From contig NZ_CAJFCN010000021.1 of the NCBI RefSeq assembly GCF_904063055.1, positions 1-56,936 of the forward strand: 56,936 nucleotides of DNA, given 5' to 3'. The stretch comes from Pseudomonas paracarnis (GTDB taxonomy: Bacteria; Pseudomonadota; Gammaproteobacteria; Pseudomonadales; Pseudomonadaceae). The notes under the pieces were generated by a model. The model worked only from the letters and a program-made list of their open reading frames with translations, was not told where the DNA came from and did not search any database. This document shows positions 43,117-51,105 of this stretch, piece after piece. Position 1 is the first letter of the stretch; every line of letters begins with the position of its first letter. Position numbers and translations under genes: made by a program.

Positions 43117-43668
43117 ATGAATATCCCTATTGAAGCCTTAGTTCACCTTGGTGGCAATTCGCCTCAATTCATGCTCCATCTGACAGACGATCAACAGAAA
43201 AAACTGCGGCGCTTCATTCACAAACGGGTCCTCAACCCGGAAGACGCGGATGATCTATTGCAACTGACTTACTTGGAGGCCTGGCGCAATCGCGAGCGCT
43301 TCAGTGGTACCGCGACGCTCAGCACCTGGATGTGCGGCATCGCGCAGAACCTGATCCGCAATCACTTCCGGCGCCTGTATGCCAAGCCCTCTCATTGCGA
43401 ATTCGACGAGTCGCTGTGGCATGGCCATGAAGAAAACCACAGCCTGGATTGGGAATTCGAGGTCAACCGACGCCTGGAAAATACCCTGAGCGCAATTGAT
43501 CACTTGCCCACAGAGATGCGCAGAACACTGTATGCCTCCCTGGAAACCGACGGCAGTTACCAGGACACCGCCGACGTACTGGACATTCCTATCGGCACCG
43601 TGCGCTCGCGCCTGTCACGGGCACGCGAACAGCTCAAGCGCGTCACCCACACCCCACTGCATCAGTAA
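43117..43668 (+). CDS. hrpL: ECF sigma factor HrpL
   Basis: The 183-residue ECF-family sigma factor has region 2 with EDADDLLQLTYLEAWRNRERF and region 4 with DTADVLDIPIGTVRSRLSRAREQL. It recognises hrp boxes. The ATG at 43117 follows AAGGA and lies downstream of the predicted sigma-54 start point; it gives the length of P. syringae HrpL. A frame extending to 43015 cannot be used because it starts upstream of the promoter. Confidence 0.94.
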   Translation: MNIPIEALVHLGGNSPQFMLHLTDDQQKKLRRFIHKRVLNPEDADDLLQLTYLEAWRNRERFSGTATLSTWMCGIAQNLIRNHFRRLYAKPSHCEFDESLWHGHEENHSLDWEFEVNRRLENTLSAIDHLPTEMRRTLYASLETDGSYQDTADVLDIPIGTVRSRLSRAREQLKRVTHTPLHQ

Positions 43669-43863
43669 GTTGAACTAGCCAGTCAAGCGTTGGGCGACAG
43701 GGATATCTGCCCAACACTGTCGGACTGGGCCCGTGAGTAGATCCTCGAAGACGCTTAGCGCTTGCGCTCCCCTCATGCACGGTGCATTCGCCACCGCCCG
43801 TCGCCAAAATCAGCGCTTTGGCTTAAACAGTTGAAAGCGTAGAAAAATTTTCAACAAAAACGC
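43669..43863. other. palindrome-rich gap between hrpL and tRNA-Met
   Basis: No gene. Three short perfect inverted repeats occur: GTTGGGC/GCCCAAC (43689-43715), AGCGC/GCGCT (43757-43768) and ATGCAC-G-GTGCAT (43775-43787). The first may act as an hrpL terminator although no T run follows. This is the right border of the secretion cluster. Confidence 0.5.
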
Positions 43864-43892
43864 TTGACGCATTGCCGTTCCAAGCGAATAAT
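43864..43892 (+). promoter_or_regulatory. promoter of tRNA-Met
   Basis: TTGACG (43864-43869), 17 bases, AATAAT (43887-43892), followed by a GC-rich discriminator GCGCGCC typical of stringently controlled stable-RNA promoters. The tRNA begins 12 bases later. Confidence 0.75.
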
Positions 43893-43903
43893 GCGCGCCA
43901 CTT

Positions 43904-43980
43904 GGCTACATAGCTCAGTTGGTTAGAGCATAGCATTCATAATGCTGGGGTCCGGGGTTCAAGTCCCTGTGTAGCCACCA
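43904..43980 (+). tRNA. tRNA-Met, elongator (anticodon CAT)
   Basis: A 77-base cloverleaf: acceptor GGCTACA pairs with TGTAGCC, discriminator A, encoded CCA. The anticodon stem-loop is AGCATTCATAATGCT with CAT, and the T arm is GGGGTTCAAGTCCC. In P. aeruginosa the same tRNA follows ychF directly. Confidence 0.97.
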
Positions 43981-43988
43981 AGTACTAA

Positions 43989-44020
43989 AAACGGCTTACC
44001 GAAAGGTAGGCCGTTTTTTT
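43989..44020 (+). terminator. Rho-independent terminator after tRNA-Met
   Basis: ACGGCTTACC pairs with GGTAGGCCGT around a GAAA tetraloop, followed by seven T. Confidence 0.93.
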
Positions 44021-44108
44021 ATGCGCGCAAAAAAACTCCCCAACTGTATTTTGACGCCCCCCAACCCCACTGTTAGTGTCCTGCCTCCCCTAAACACGGA
44101 GTGCCCCG

Positions 44109-44888
44109 ATGCAACTGGACATCTACCAAGTCGACGCTTTCAGTCACCATCCCTTCGGCGGCAACCCGGCAGCGGTGTGCCCACTCACTGAGTGGCTGGC
44201 CGACGAGCAACTGCAGCAGATTGCAGCCGAGAATAATCTTTCGGAAACCGCGTTCTTTGTACCCCGTGGCGAGTTCTATGAGTTGCGTTGGCTCACGCCG
44301 GAAGTTGAGGTGGACCTGTGCGGCCATGCCACGTTGGCAGCCGCGTGGGTATTGATCCACAAGTTGGCGGACGCCCCGCAGGTTCTGCGCTTTGCCACCC
44401 GTAGCGGCGAGTTGCGGGTAACGCGCAACGGCGATGAGCTGGCGATGGATTTTCCGGCCAAAAAACCCGAACGCTGCGAGCCGCCCCAAGGCATGTTGAG
44501 CGCCCTGGGGCTTGAAAAAGCCGAGGTGTTTGGCACCGACGACTACATCGTGCTGGTGGAAGATGAAGCACAGGTGGCGGCTCTCACACCGGACTTTGCG
44601 CGGCTCAAAGGCCTGCCTAAACGCGGGGTTGCGGTGACCGCTAAAAGCACTCGGTTTGATTTTGTCTCGCGCTGGTTCGGCCCGAATGTGGGCGTTAATG
44701 AAGACCCGGTTACCGGCTCGGCGCACACCTCGCTGGCACCTTTCTGGGCCGAGCGCCTGGGCAAATCGCAATTGAGCGCCGAGCAAGGCGGCCAGCGTAA
44801 GGGCCAGCTGCGCTGTGAACTGCAGGGTGACCGGGTGATTATTTCCGGCAAGGCCGTGCTGTACATGCAAGGCACGATTTACCTGTAA
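44109..44888 (+). CDS. PhzF-family isomerase/epimerase
   Basis: A 259-residue protein with two similar PhzF domains: the start IYQVDAFSHHPFGGNPAAVCPL, catalytic Glu46 in NLSETAFF and the second-domain motif EDPVTGSAHTSLAPFW. The family isomerises diverse substrates; which one is unknown here, and no phenazine genes accompany it. It is a single gene ahead of ggt. Confidence 0.92.
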   Translation: MQLDIYQVDAFSHHPFGGNPAAVCPLTEWLADEQLQQIAAENNLSETAFFVPRGEFYELRWLTPEVEVDLCGHATLAAAWVLIHKLADAPQVLRFATRSGELRVTRNGDELAMDFPAKKPERCEPPQGMLSALGLEKAEVFGTDDYIVLVEDEAQVAALTPDFARLKGLPKRGVAVTAKSTRFDFVSRWFGPNVGVNEDPVTGSAHTSLAPFWAERLGKSQLSAEQGGQRKGQLRCELQGDRVIISGKAVLYMQGTIYL

Positions 44889-44944
44889 ACAACGCAGTAG
44901 CCCAAGGACCACAGCACCTTCTCAACATGAACGGAGTTCAGCGC

Positions 44945-46756
44945 GTGTTTTTGATTTCCCGCCGCAGCCTGACAGTCATCGCCGCAACCCTGGCCCTCGC
45001 CGCCTGCCACACGCCCGTCAACGAACAGCCTCCGGCGCCAGAGCTGGGCTCGGGCTACCGCACCGACCTGAGCACCCGCCACGCCGAGCGCCATATGGCC
45101 GCCGCCGCCAACCCGCTGGCCGCTGAAGCCGGGCGTGAAATGCTGCGTCAAGGCGGTTCAGCCATTGATGCGGCGATTGCCATGCAAGCGGTATTGACCC
45201 TGGTGGAACCGCAGTCTTCCGGCATCGGCGGCGGTGCGTTCATCATGCTGTGGGATGGGCACAACGTGCAGGCTTATGACGGCCGCGAAACTGCGCCGGC
45301 CGGGGCCACGGAGCGTCTTTTCCTGAAGGCCGACGGTACGCCCATGGCGTTCACGGATGCGCAGATTGGCGGGCGCTCGGTGGGCACTCCAGAGGTATTG
45401 CGCGCCCTGGAGATGGCGCACAAAAAGAGCGGCCGCTTGCCATGGGCCAAGGTGTTTGAACCGGCGATTCGCCTGTCGGAGCAAGGCTTCGCCATTTCCC
45501 CACGCTTGCACAGCTTGATCGCGGCTGACCGTTTTATCGCGCAATCGCCCGACATGGCGGCGTACTTCCTGAATGCCGATAGCTCGCCAAAAGCCACCGG
45601 CACGCTGTTGAAAAACCCGGCTCTGGCCGCGGTGTTCAAGCGCATCGCCAAGGAAGGGCTGGATGCGCTGTACCAAGGATCGATTGCCGATGAGATCGCA
45701 CGCAAGGTGCAGGGCCATCGCAATGCCGGCAGCCTGTCCCAGGCTGATCTCAAGAGCTACACCGCCAAGCAACGCGCACCGCTGTGCACCGACTACAAAC
45801 AATGGAAGGTCTGCGGCATGCCACCGCCGTCCTCGGGCGGGATTGCCGTGGCGCAGATCCTCGGGACACTGCAGGCGCTGGAAACCCGCACCCCGCGCCT
45901 GGCCATCGCCCCTATGACACCGGTCAAGAGTGCCTCGCCGGCCGGGCTTGAGCCGACACCCGAGGCCGTGCACCTGCTCGCCGAAGCCGGGCGCCTGGCC
46001 TTTGCCGACCGCGCGCTGTACGTGGCCGATGCAGACTTCACCCCCGTACCCGTCGCCGGCCTCGTCGCACCGAGTTACCTGGCGCAGCGCGCCACGCTGA
46101 TCGGCGAACGCAGCATGGGCATCGCCAAGCCCGGCCAACCCGCCGGTATTCAGGTAGCGTATGCGCCAGACCGCTCGCCGCTGCGCATCTCCACCTCACA
46201 GGTGGTGGCGGTGGACGACCAGGGCGGCGCCGTGTCGATGACCACCACGGTTGAAGCGGCATTCGGCTCTCATGTGATGGTCCAGGGCTTTTTGCTCAAC
46301 AACCAGATGACCGACTTCTCCTTCATCCCCGAAGAAAACGGCCAGCCTGTGGCCAACCGCGTGCAACCGGGCAAACGCCCACGCTCGGCCATGGCGCCGA
46401 CCTTGGTGTTCGACCGCAACACGGGCGAACTGCTGGCTACCGTCGGCTCCCCCGGCGGCTCGCAGATCATCGAGTACGTGAGTAAATCCCTGGTGGCCAT
46501 GCTCGACTGGAAGCTCGACCCGCAGGCGGCCATCAGCCTGCCCAACTTCGGCAGTCGCAATGGTGCTACCGAGTTGGAAGCTGGGCTGTTCAGCCCGGCG
46601 CTTAAACAGGCGCTCAAGGACAAGGGCCACGCCCTGAGCGAGATCGAGATGACCAGCGGCGTGCAGGCCATCGTGCGCACACGGGATGCCCAGGGCAAGG
46701 TGACGCTCAGTGGTGGCGCGGACCCTCGGCGTGAAGGTGAGGCGTTGGGTGATTAA
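44945..46756 (+). CDS. ggt: gamma-glutamyltransferase lipoprotein
   Basis: This N-terminal nucleophile hydrolase hydrolyses glutathione or transfers gamma-glutamyl groups in the periplasm or at the outer membrane. The precursor has a lipobox-like signal (LALAAC) and motifs ANPLAAEAGREMLRQGGSAIDAAIA and SGIGGGAFIMLWDG. A processing region STSQVVAVDD holds the probable threonine nucleophile, and VGSPGGSQIIEYV comes near the end. The GTG at 44945 is chosen because GGAG is correctly spaced; an ATG at 44927 would add six residues and has no good site. Confidence 0.9.
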   Translation: MFLISRRSLTVIAATLALAACHTPVNEQPPAPELGSGYRTDLSTRHAERHMAAAANPLAAEAGREMLRQGGSAIDAAIAMQAVLTLVEPQSSGIGGGAFIMLWDGHNVQAYDGRETAPAGATERLFLKADGTPMAFTDAQIGGRSVGTPEVLRALEMAHKKSGRLPWAKVFEPAIRLSEQGFAISPRLHSLIAADRFIAQSPDMAAYFLNADSSPKATGTLLKNPALAAVFKRIAKEGLDALYQGSIADEIARKVQGHRNAGSLSQADLKSYTAKQRAPLCTDYKQWKVCGMPPPSSGGIAVAQILGTLQALETRTPRLAIAPMTPVKSASPAGLEPTPEAVHLLAEAGRLAFADRALYVADADFTPVPVAGLVAPSYLAQRATLIGERSMGIAKPGQPAGIQVAYAPDRSPLRISTSQVVAVDDQGGAVSMTTTVEAAFGSHVMVQGFLLNNQMTDFSFIPEENGQPVANRVQPGKRPRSAMAPTLVFDRNTGELLATVGSPGGSQIIEYVSKSLVAMLDWKLDPQAAISLPNFGSRNGATELEAGLFSPALKQALKDKGHALSEIEMTSGVQAIVRTRDAQGKVTLSGGADPRREGEALGD

Positions 46757-46925
46757 GGTGTTGATCTATCCGTACAGGCTTATAAAAAAAGACCTGCACC
46801 CTTACGCCTTAAATCCTACGCGGAGCGCCAGAACTCAAAGTGCCATGTCATCTTTTGCGATAAAAACCTTCTTGAGCAGCCCCATCTCACCTGCGATTTT
46901 CTGGCCCGCCCTTTCTTGCCAGAGG

Positions 46926-46942
46926 CTACGTCAAAGACGTAG
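46926..46942. promoter_or_regulatory. palindromic operator of the toxin-antitoxin pair
   Basis: CTACGTC-AAA-GACGTAG is a perfect inverted repeat with 7-base arms ending eight bases before the toxin start codon, the usual position for an antitoxin binding site. The start codon itself is GTG. Confidence 0.7.
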
Positions 46943-46950
46943 AATTTCGC

Positions 46951-47271
46951 GTGTTCACTCTCATAGAATCCCCTCTCTTCAGCAGGCAATGGCCTGACTA
47001 TTGGACTGAAGATGAAAAAGGTATCTTCATGGCGTTTCTCGCCAGCCATCCTGATGCTGGAAATGTCATTCCGCGCTCGGGAGGTTGCCGAAAGATACGC
47101 TGGAGCATGGAGGGCCGGGGTAAAAGTGGATCAGTGCGGGTCATCTACACCACACAACTGGAGTGCGGAGCAGTCGTCGCGCTACTGATTTATGGCAAGA
47201 GCGCCACGGAGAATATTCCGGCACATATCCTGTACAAAATCGCAAAGGAAATGAACCATGCCACTCACTGA
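46951..47271 (+). CDS. RelE/HigB-type toxin
   Basis: A 106-residue protein of the RelE/ParE superfamily, HigB-2-like: GGCRKIRWSMEGRGKSGSVRVIY and LLIYGKSATENI are the typical core and C-terminal motifs of mRNA-cleaving toxins. The toxin precedes the antitoxin, as in higBA loci, and overlaps it by 14 bases. A GTG start follows the palindromic operator. Confidence 0.88.
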   Translation: MFTLIESPLFSRQWPDYWTEDEKGIFMAFLASHPDAGNVIPRSGGCRKIRWSMEGRGKSGSVRVIYTTQLECGAVVALLIYGKSATENIPAHILYKIAKEMNHATH

Positions 47272-47572
47272 TAAAGAACTGAAGGAACGTGACGCCAAAC
47301 GCAATATAGGCGAAGAACTACTCACAGCCATTCAGGATGTCAAAGCGGGACGTTACGGTGCCGTGCAGCACGTTGAGGTCACTCAGGCTGCCGAAGCAAG
47401 AAGCAAGACAGGGCTCTCACAACCCAAATTTGCCGAGCTTCTGGGCGTGTCAGTAAGAACCCTTCAAGAATGGGAGCAAGGGCGTCGCGCACCTTCCGGA
47501 GCAGCACGTTCGCTACTGCATATTGCGGCCATAAGGCCGGACGTTTTTCGCGAAGTACTCAGTAACGCCTGA
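47258..47572 (+). CDS. HigA/NadS-type antitoxin
   Basis: A 104-residue protein with a lambda-repressor-type helix-turn-helix (GLSQPKFAELLGVSVRTLQEWEQGRRAPSG, about residues 52-85) and a polar N-terminal part probably used to bind the toxin. It likely represses its own promoter through the palindrome at 46926-46942. Confidence 0.9.
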   Translation: MPLTDKELKERDAKRNIGEELLTAIQDVKAGRYGAVQHVEVTQAAEARSKTGLSQPKFAELLGVSVRTLQEWEQGRRAPSGAARSLLHIAAIRPDVFREVLSNA

Positions 47573-47594
47573 TCGCGTTACTGCTTCGGGCCAA

Positions 47595-48692
47595 TCACTG
47601 GCGGTTGATCTTCAAGCCCTTGCGCCCCGCATGCCGCTCCAGCGCCAGCTCGATCAACCGGCTCACCAGCTCGCTGTAGCTCATGCCTGCCGCCTGCCAC
47701 AGCTTGGGGTACATGCTGATGCGGGTAAAACCGGGCAGTGAGTTGATCTCGTTGATCAGCACTTCGCCGTCCTGCGTCAGGAACACATCCACCCGCGCCA
47801 ACCCGGCGCAGCCCAACACTTCAAACGCCTCAATGGCCAGGCTGCGGATCCGCTCGCTGGCGTCATGACTGATCGCCGCCGGCACCACCACCTGGGCGGC
47901 CTGGCCATCGATGTATTTGCTGTCGTAGGAATAGAAACCACTGCTCACCACGATCTCGCCACAACCGCTGGCGATGGGCTCGTCATTGCCCAGCACGGCG
48001 CATTCGATCTCACGGCCCTGGACGGCGGACTCCACCAGCACCTTCTCATCAAACCCCAACGCCAGTTCAACGGCAGCGCGGTACTCGGCTTCGCTGCCGA
48101 CTTTGCTTACCCCCACCGACGAACCCTGGTTGGCGGGCTTGACGAACATCGGCACACCGAGCTTGCCAGCGGCCGTTTCAAAAGAGGTGCGCGCCGCATT
48201 AGCTCGCGTAAGGGTGATGAACGGCGTGACCGCAATGCCCGCGTCGCGCAGCAAGCGCTTGCTGATGTCTTTGTCCATGCACACCGCCGAGCCGAGTACG
48301 TCGGAACCGACGAAGGGCAAGTCCGCCATGCGCAGCAAGCCTTGCAGGCAACCGTCTTCACCGAGGGTGCCGTGGACAATCGGGAAGATCACGTCGATGT
48401 GTTCCAGCACGCCCTGGCCAGAGGTCTCTACCACTTGCTGGCTGGCCTTGCCGGGCACCACGGCCAATTCACGGTTGGACTGGTTGAGGGCGATGAGCGC
48501 CGGGTTTTCCTGGTTGAGCAGGAAGTTCGAGGTGTCATTGAGGTGCCAGTGACCGGCCTTGTCGATACCGATCAAAACCGGCTCGAAGCGTGAGCGATCA
48601 AGGGCATCGACAATGTTGCGCGCCGATTGAAGCGAGACCTCATGCTCAGCCGAACGCCCCCCAAAAATAATCCCTACCCGCACCTTGCTCAT
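47595..48692 (-). CDS. ddlA: D-alanine-D-alanine ligase
   Basis: This ATP-grasp enzyme joins two D-alanines for peptidoglycan. The 365-residue length matches the longer DdlA type. Motifs are VGIIFGGRSAEHEVSLQSA, PIVHGTLGEDGCLQGLL, FVKPANQGSSVGVSKV and EINSLPGFTRISMYPK. The P. aeruginosa genome carries two ddl genes; the other is not in this window. Confidence 0.95.
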   Translation of the reverse strand: MSKVRVGIIFGGRSAEHEVSLQSARNIVDALDRSRFEPVLIGIDKAGHWHLNDTSNFLLNQENPALIALNQSNRELAVVPGKASQQVVETSGQGVLEHIDVIFPIVHGTLGEDGCLQGLLRMADLPFVGSDVLGSAVCMDKDISKRLLRDAGIAVTPFITLTRANAARTSFETAAGKLGVPMFVKPANQGSSVGVSKVGSEAEYRAAVELALGFDEKVLVESAVQGREIECAVLGNDEPIASGCGEIVVSSGFYSYDSKYIDGQAAQVVVPAAISHDASERIRSLAIEAFEVLGCAGLARVDVFLTQDGEVLINEINSLPGFTRISMYPKLWQAAGMSYSELVSRLIELALERHAGRKGLKINRQ

Positions 48693-48854
48693 GGCCCGGC
48701 CTCACTGTTGAAAGTAAGGCTTCTTACCATGGGTGGTCAGCGATTCGCTACCCGATGTGCATTGCCCAATACCTGCACAATCGTACAAGACCCCAGCAGA
48801 CAACCGGTGCAGACTCAGTTAACGTGTTTCCACCTCCTTTTGTGACAAGTCACC

Positions 48855-49664
48855 ATGGGCAACCCCATCCACTCCCTCGACTGGCTGCACCGCGCGCCCC
48901 ACGCCAGTGGCCTTGACCGTATCGAGGCGTACTTTGCCGGCTTTGCCTTCGACCCTCATCGCCATGACACCTACGCCATCGGGCGCACGTTGTTCGGCGT
49001 ACAGAGTTTTCATTATCGCGGCGGCACGACCCACAGCCTGCCTGGCACCACCATGGTGATCCACCCCGATGAAACCCATGACGGTCGCGCCGGCAGCAAC
49101 GAAGGCTTCAAGTATCGGATGATTTATGTGGAGCCGGCGCTGATCCAGCAGATCCTCGGTGGCCAGCCGTTGCCGTTTATCCCCGGCGGCTTGTCCACCG
49201 ACCCACGGCTGCACCGCGCCAGCGAAGTGTTGCTGCAGAGCCTGGATTGCCCGATAGACCCGATGCAAGAGCAAGACGCAATGTTCGACCTGGCCCACGC
49301 GCTGAGCGCTGCGTCAGGGGCCATCATCCGCCGTAAATCCTTCGACTACATCGCGGCCGAACGCGCCCGTGAATTCATCCACAGCGCCCTGGGCCGCAGC
49401 ATCACCCTGGATGAAATTGCCGACCACGCCGGCCGCGACCGGTGGGCGTTATCGCGGGATTTTCGTTTGTTATTCGGCACCAGCCCCTACCGCTACCTGA
49501 CCATGCGCCGAATGGACCTGGTGCGCCACTTGTTGGCCCAGGGCCAATCGTTGGTGGATGCGGCGATGACCGCAGGCTTTACCGACCAAAGCCACATGAC
49601 CCGCCAATTTCGCAGCACCTACGGCATGCCGCCATCGCGTTGGGTGAAAATGCTCGGACGCTGA
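48855..49664 (+). CDS. AraC-family transcriptional regulator
   Basis: The 269-residue protein has an N-terminal cupin-like sensing domain (FHYRGGTTHSLPGTTMVIHPDETHDG, about 45-75) and a C-terminal pair of helix-turn-helix motifs. The last ends in AAMTAGFTDQSHMTRQFRSTYGMPPSRW. The inducer and targets are unknown; it faces ddl and no obvious target gene lies next to it. Confidence 0.93.
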   Translation: MGNPIHSLDWLHRAPHASGLDRIEAYFAGFAFDPHRHDTYAIGRTLFGVQSFHYRGGTTHSLPGTTMVIHPDETHDGRAGSNEGFKYRMIYVEPALIQQILGGQPLPFIPGGLSTDPRLHRASEVLLQSLDCPIDPMQEQDAMFDLAHALSAASGAIIRRKSFDYIAAERAREFIHSALGRSITLDEIADHAGRDRWALSRDFRLLFGTSPYRYLTMRRMDLVRHLLAQGQSLVDAAMTAGFTDQSHMTRQFRSTYGMPPSRWVKMLGR

Positions 49665-49679
49665 GTACTGGGTTGGACT

Positions 49680-49756
49680 GTGGGAGCTGGCTTGCCTGCG
49701 ATGCAGACACCTAGGTGTATCAGGCACACCGCTATCGCAGGCAAGCCAGCTCCCAC
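49680..49756. repeat. REPIN (CTGGCTTGCCTGCGATG subtype)
   Basis: A forward GTGGGAGCTGGCTTGCCTGC element and its inverse about 30 bases on, directly after the AraC stop codon. A second pair of the same subtype lies at 50357-50442, so two such pairs flank the structured leader and small gene at 49898-50338. Confidence 0.92.
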
Positions 49757-49897
49757 AGTTGGATGAGGTGGCGTTGCTGGCATTTGGTCATGGTTTGTAA
49801 AGGGCCAGCAAGCTGCGTCCCTTTAAATTGCAGGACGTTTCCGAGACAATCCCTGCCGCCTTGTGCCTGTTGGAATCGATGGCTAGTCTTCGGCCCG

Positions 49898-50101
49898 TCA
49901 CTGCCTTTTCAGTGATCGGGTTTAGTCGCCCGGACTCTAATCAGGCGCATGGTCCTCCATGAGGTTTTATGGTGGCTGTGCGCAGGGCACCCTCGGGTGC
50001 GCCGGATTTTCCTGATTAGCCGGTCGACTAACCTGCGTACAGCCGCCACCCTTCGTTTAGTCGCGACTGGGCCGGCTTCTGCCTCAATCAGGAGTTACAC
50101 C
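49898..50101 (+). promoter_or_regulatory. structured leader of a small gene, possibly cis-acting RNA
   Basis: The element contains a TCACTG-CCTTTT-CAGTGA hairpin (49898-49915) and the long interrupted stem GGTGGCTGTGCGCAGG (49971-49986) pairing with 50032-50050. Directly after the 5-prime arm is a GCACC-CTCG-GGTGC hairpin (49987-50000). The word GTTTAGTCGC appears at about 49920 and again at about 50055. The frame of the downstream gene stays open back to 49949, but AGGAG at 50089 supports translation from 50102. I recall similar leaders before small pseudomonad genes of the DUF3077 type; I do not know a function. Confidence 0.55.
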
Positions 50102-50338
50102 ATGACCAAAGCACTTCCCGATCCACCCATGGATTGCCTAGTCGTCAATGAAGAACTCAGCTTCGAAGACGCTCAACTCTATATTTCCCATCTGATCAAC
50201 AGCGCATCGGCCACGGTGTGGGACTGTTGCGATCACCTGCAACCCCACGACCGCGCCCGAATCCATGCCGTATGGCACTTGCTGGAGATGGCCAAGACCG
50301 TAGTAAACCGCACCCTCGAGTGCATGCCACGAACCTGA
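50102..50338 (+). CDS. DUF3077-like small protein
   Basis: The 78-residue acidic protein (MTKALPDPPMDCLVVNEELS) has a C terminus ELF-like helix with AVWHLLEMAKTVVNRTLECMPRT, resembling the DUF3077/DUF6124 group of small pseudomonad proteins of unknown function. AGGAG precedes the ATG. Codon use extends in frame far upstream, which is treated as a leader rather than coding. Confidence 0.65.
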   Translation: MTKALPDPPMDCLVVNEELSFEDAQLYISHLINSASATVWDCCDHLQPHDRARIHAVWHLLEMAKTVVNRTLECMPRT

Positions 50339-50356
50339 AGACACCATAAACCCCAT

Positions 50357-50442
50357 GTGGGAGCTGGCTTGCCTGCGATGCAGACACCTCGGTACATCAG
50401 GTACACCGAGGTGATGCCATCGCAGGCAAGCCAGCTCCCACA
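50357..50442. repeat. REPIN (CTGGCTTGCCTGCGATG subtype)
   Basis: An inverted pair of GTGGGAGCTGGCTTGCCTGC elements; the spacer itself contains the inverted CACCTCGGT/ACCGAGGTG. It lies between the small gene and the flavin reductase gene. Same subtype as the pair at 49680. Confidence 0.92.
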
Positions 50443-50469
50443 GTTGATCTTCGTGGCTTTGCGCCTCTG

Positions 50470-51045
50470 TCAGAGCTGGCGCCCGACAATCGGTTGGCCA
50501 ATGGCCAGGAAATTCCCGCCCGCCACATGGTGCAACGTGCGCAGTTCATCATGCCCTTCAAAATGCCAGCGGCCCTCGCTGAATACCCGCTCATCAGCAT
50601 AGGCCGCGACCACTTCGCCCAGGAACAGGTCATAGGTCTGCTGATTATGCGGCTCGGGCAGCAAGCGGCATTCCAGCCAGGCCACGCAGCCTTCCAGCAT
50701 CGGCGCCTCGGTGTGCTCACCGCTGAAAGTGTGCAGGCCATAGGCTGCGAATTTGTCGGTTTCAACGCCGCGGGTATTGCCCACCGTCTGCACCAGATCA
50801 GCCTGCGCAACACAAGGCACCTGCAGCACAAAAGTGCCGGCGCCTTCCAGTAGTTGGCGGGTCCAGGTGGCCTTGTCGAGCACCACCGCGACTTTCGGTG
50901 GTTCGAAATCCAGCGGCATGGCCCAGGCAGCGGCCATGATATTGCGCTGGCCGTTGCGGGCTGCACTCACCAACACGGTCGGCCCGTGGTTGAGCAAACG
51001 GTAAGCCTTGGACAGTGGTACGGGGCGACGGAACGTAGGGCTCAT
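50470..51045 (-). CDS. flavin reductase family (FMN-binding) protein
   Basis: A 191-residue protein with the split-barrel flavin-binding fold: RLLNHGPTVLVSAARNGQRNIMAAAWAMPLDFEPPKVAVVLDKATWT is the typical N-terminal region, then EGCVAWLECRLLPEP. Members reduce flavin for oxygenases or bind FMN; the partner is unknown. It is a single gene with no obvious operon. Confidence 0.88.
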   Translation of the reverse strand: MSPTFRRPVPLSKAYRLLNHGPTVLVSAARNGQRNIMAAAWAMPLDFEPPKVAVVLDKATWTRQLLEGAGTFVLQVPCVAQADLVQTVGNTRGVETDKFAAYGLHTFSGEHTEAPMLEGCVAWLECRLLPEPHNQQTYDLFLGEVVAAYADERVFSEGRWHFEGHDELRTLHHVAGGNFLAIGQPIVGRQL

Positions 51046-51105
51046 GGTCGATCAGCTCTGCAAGCGAGAAAAGACCTACGATACCTCAAGCACAAGCCCG
51101 ACAGG

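Noticed and set aside
46816..47049. Minus-strand 77-codon frame overlapping the toxin start
   Set aside because: No recognisable motif, it overlaps the toxin gene and operator, and has no ribosome-binding site.
49949..50101. Coding extension upstream of the small gene at 50102
   Set aside because: The stretch forms nested hairpins and has no good ribosome-binding site at 49949, whereas AGGAG precedes 50102. Kept as a finding because the frame is open.
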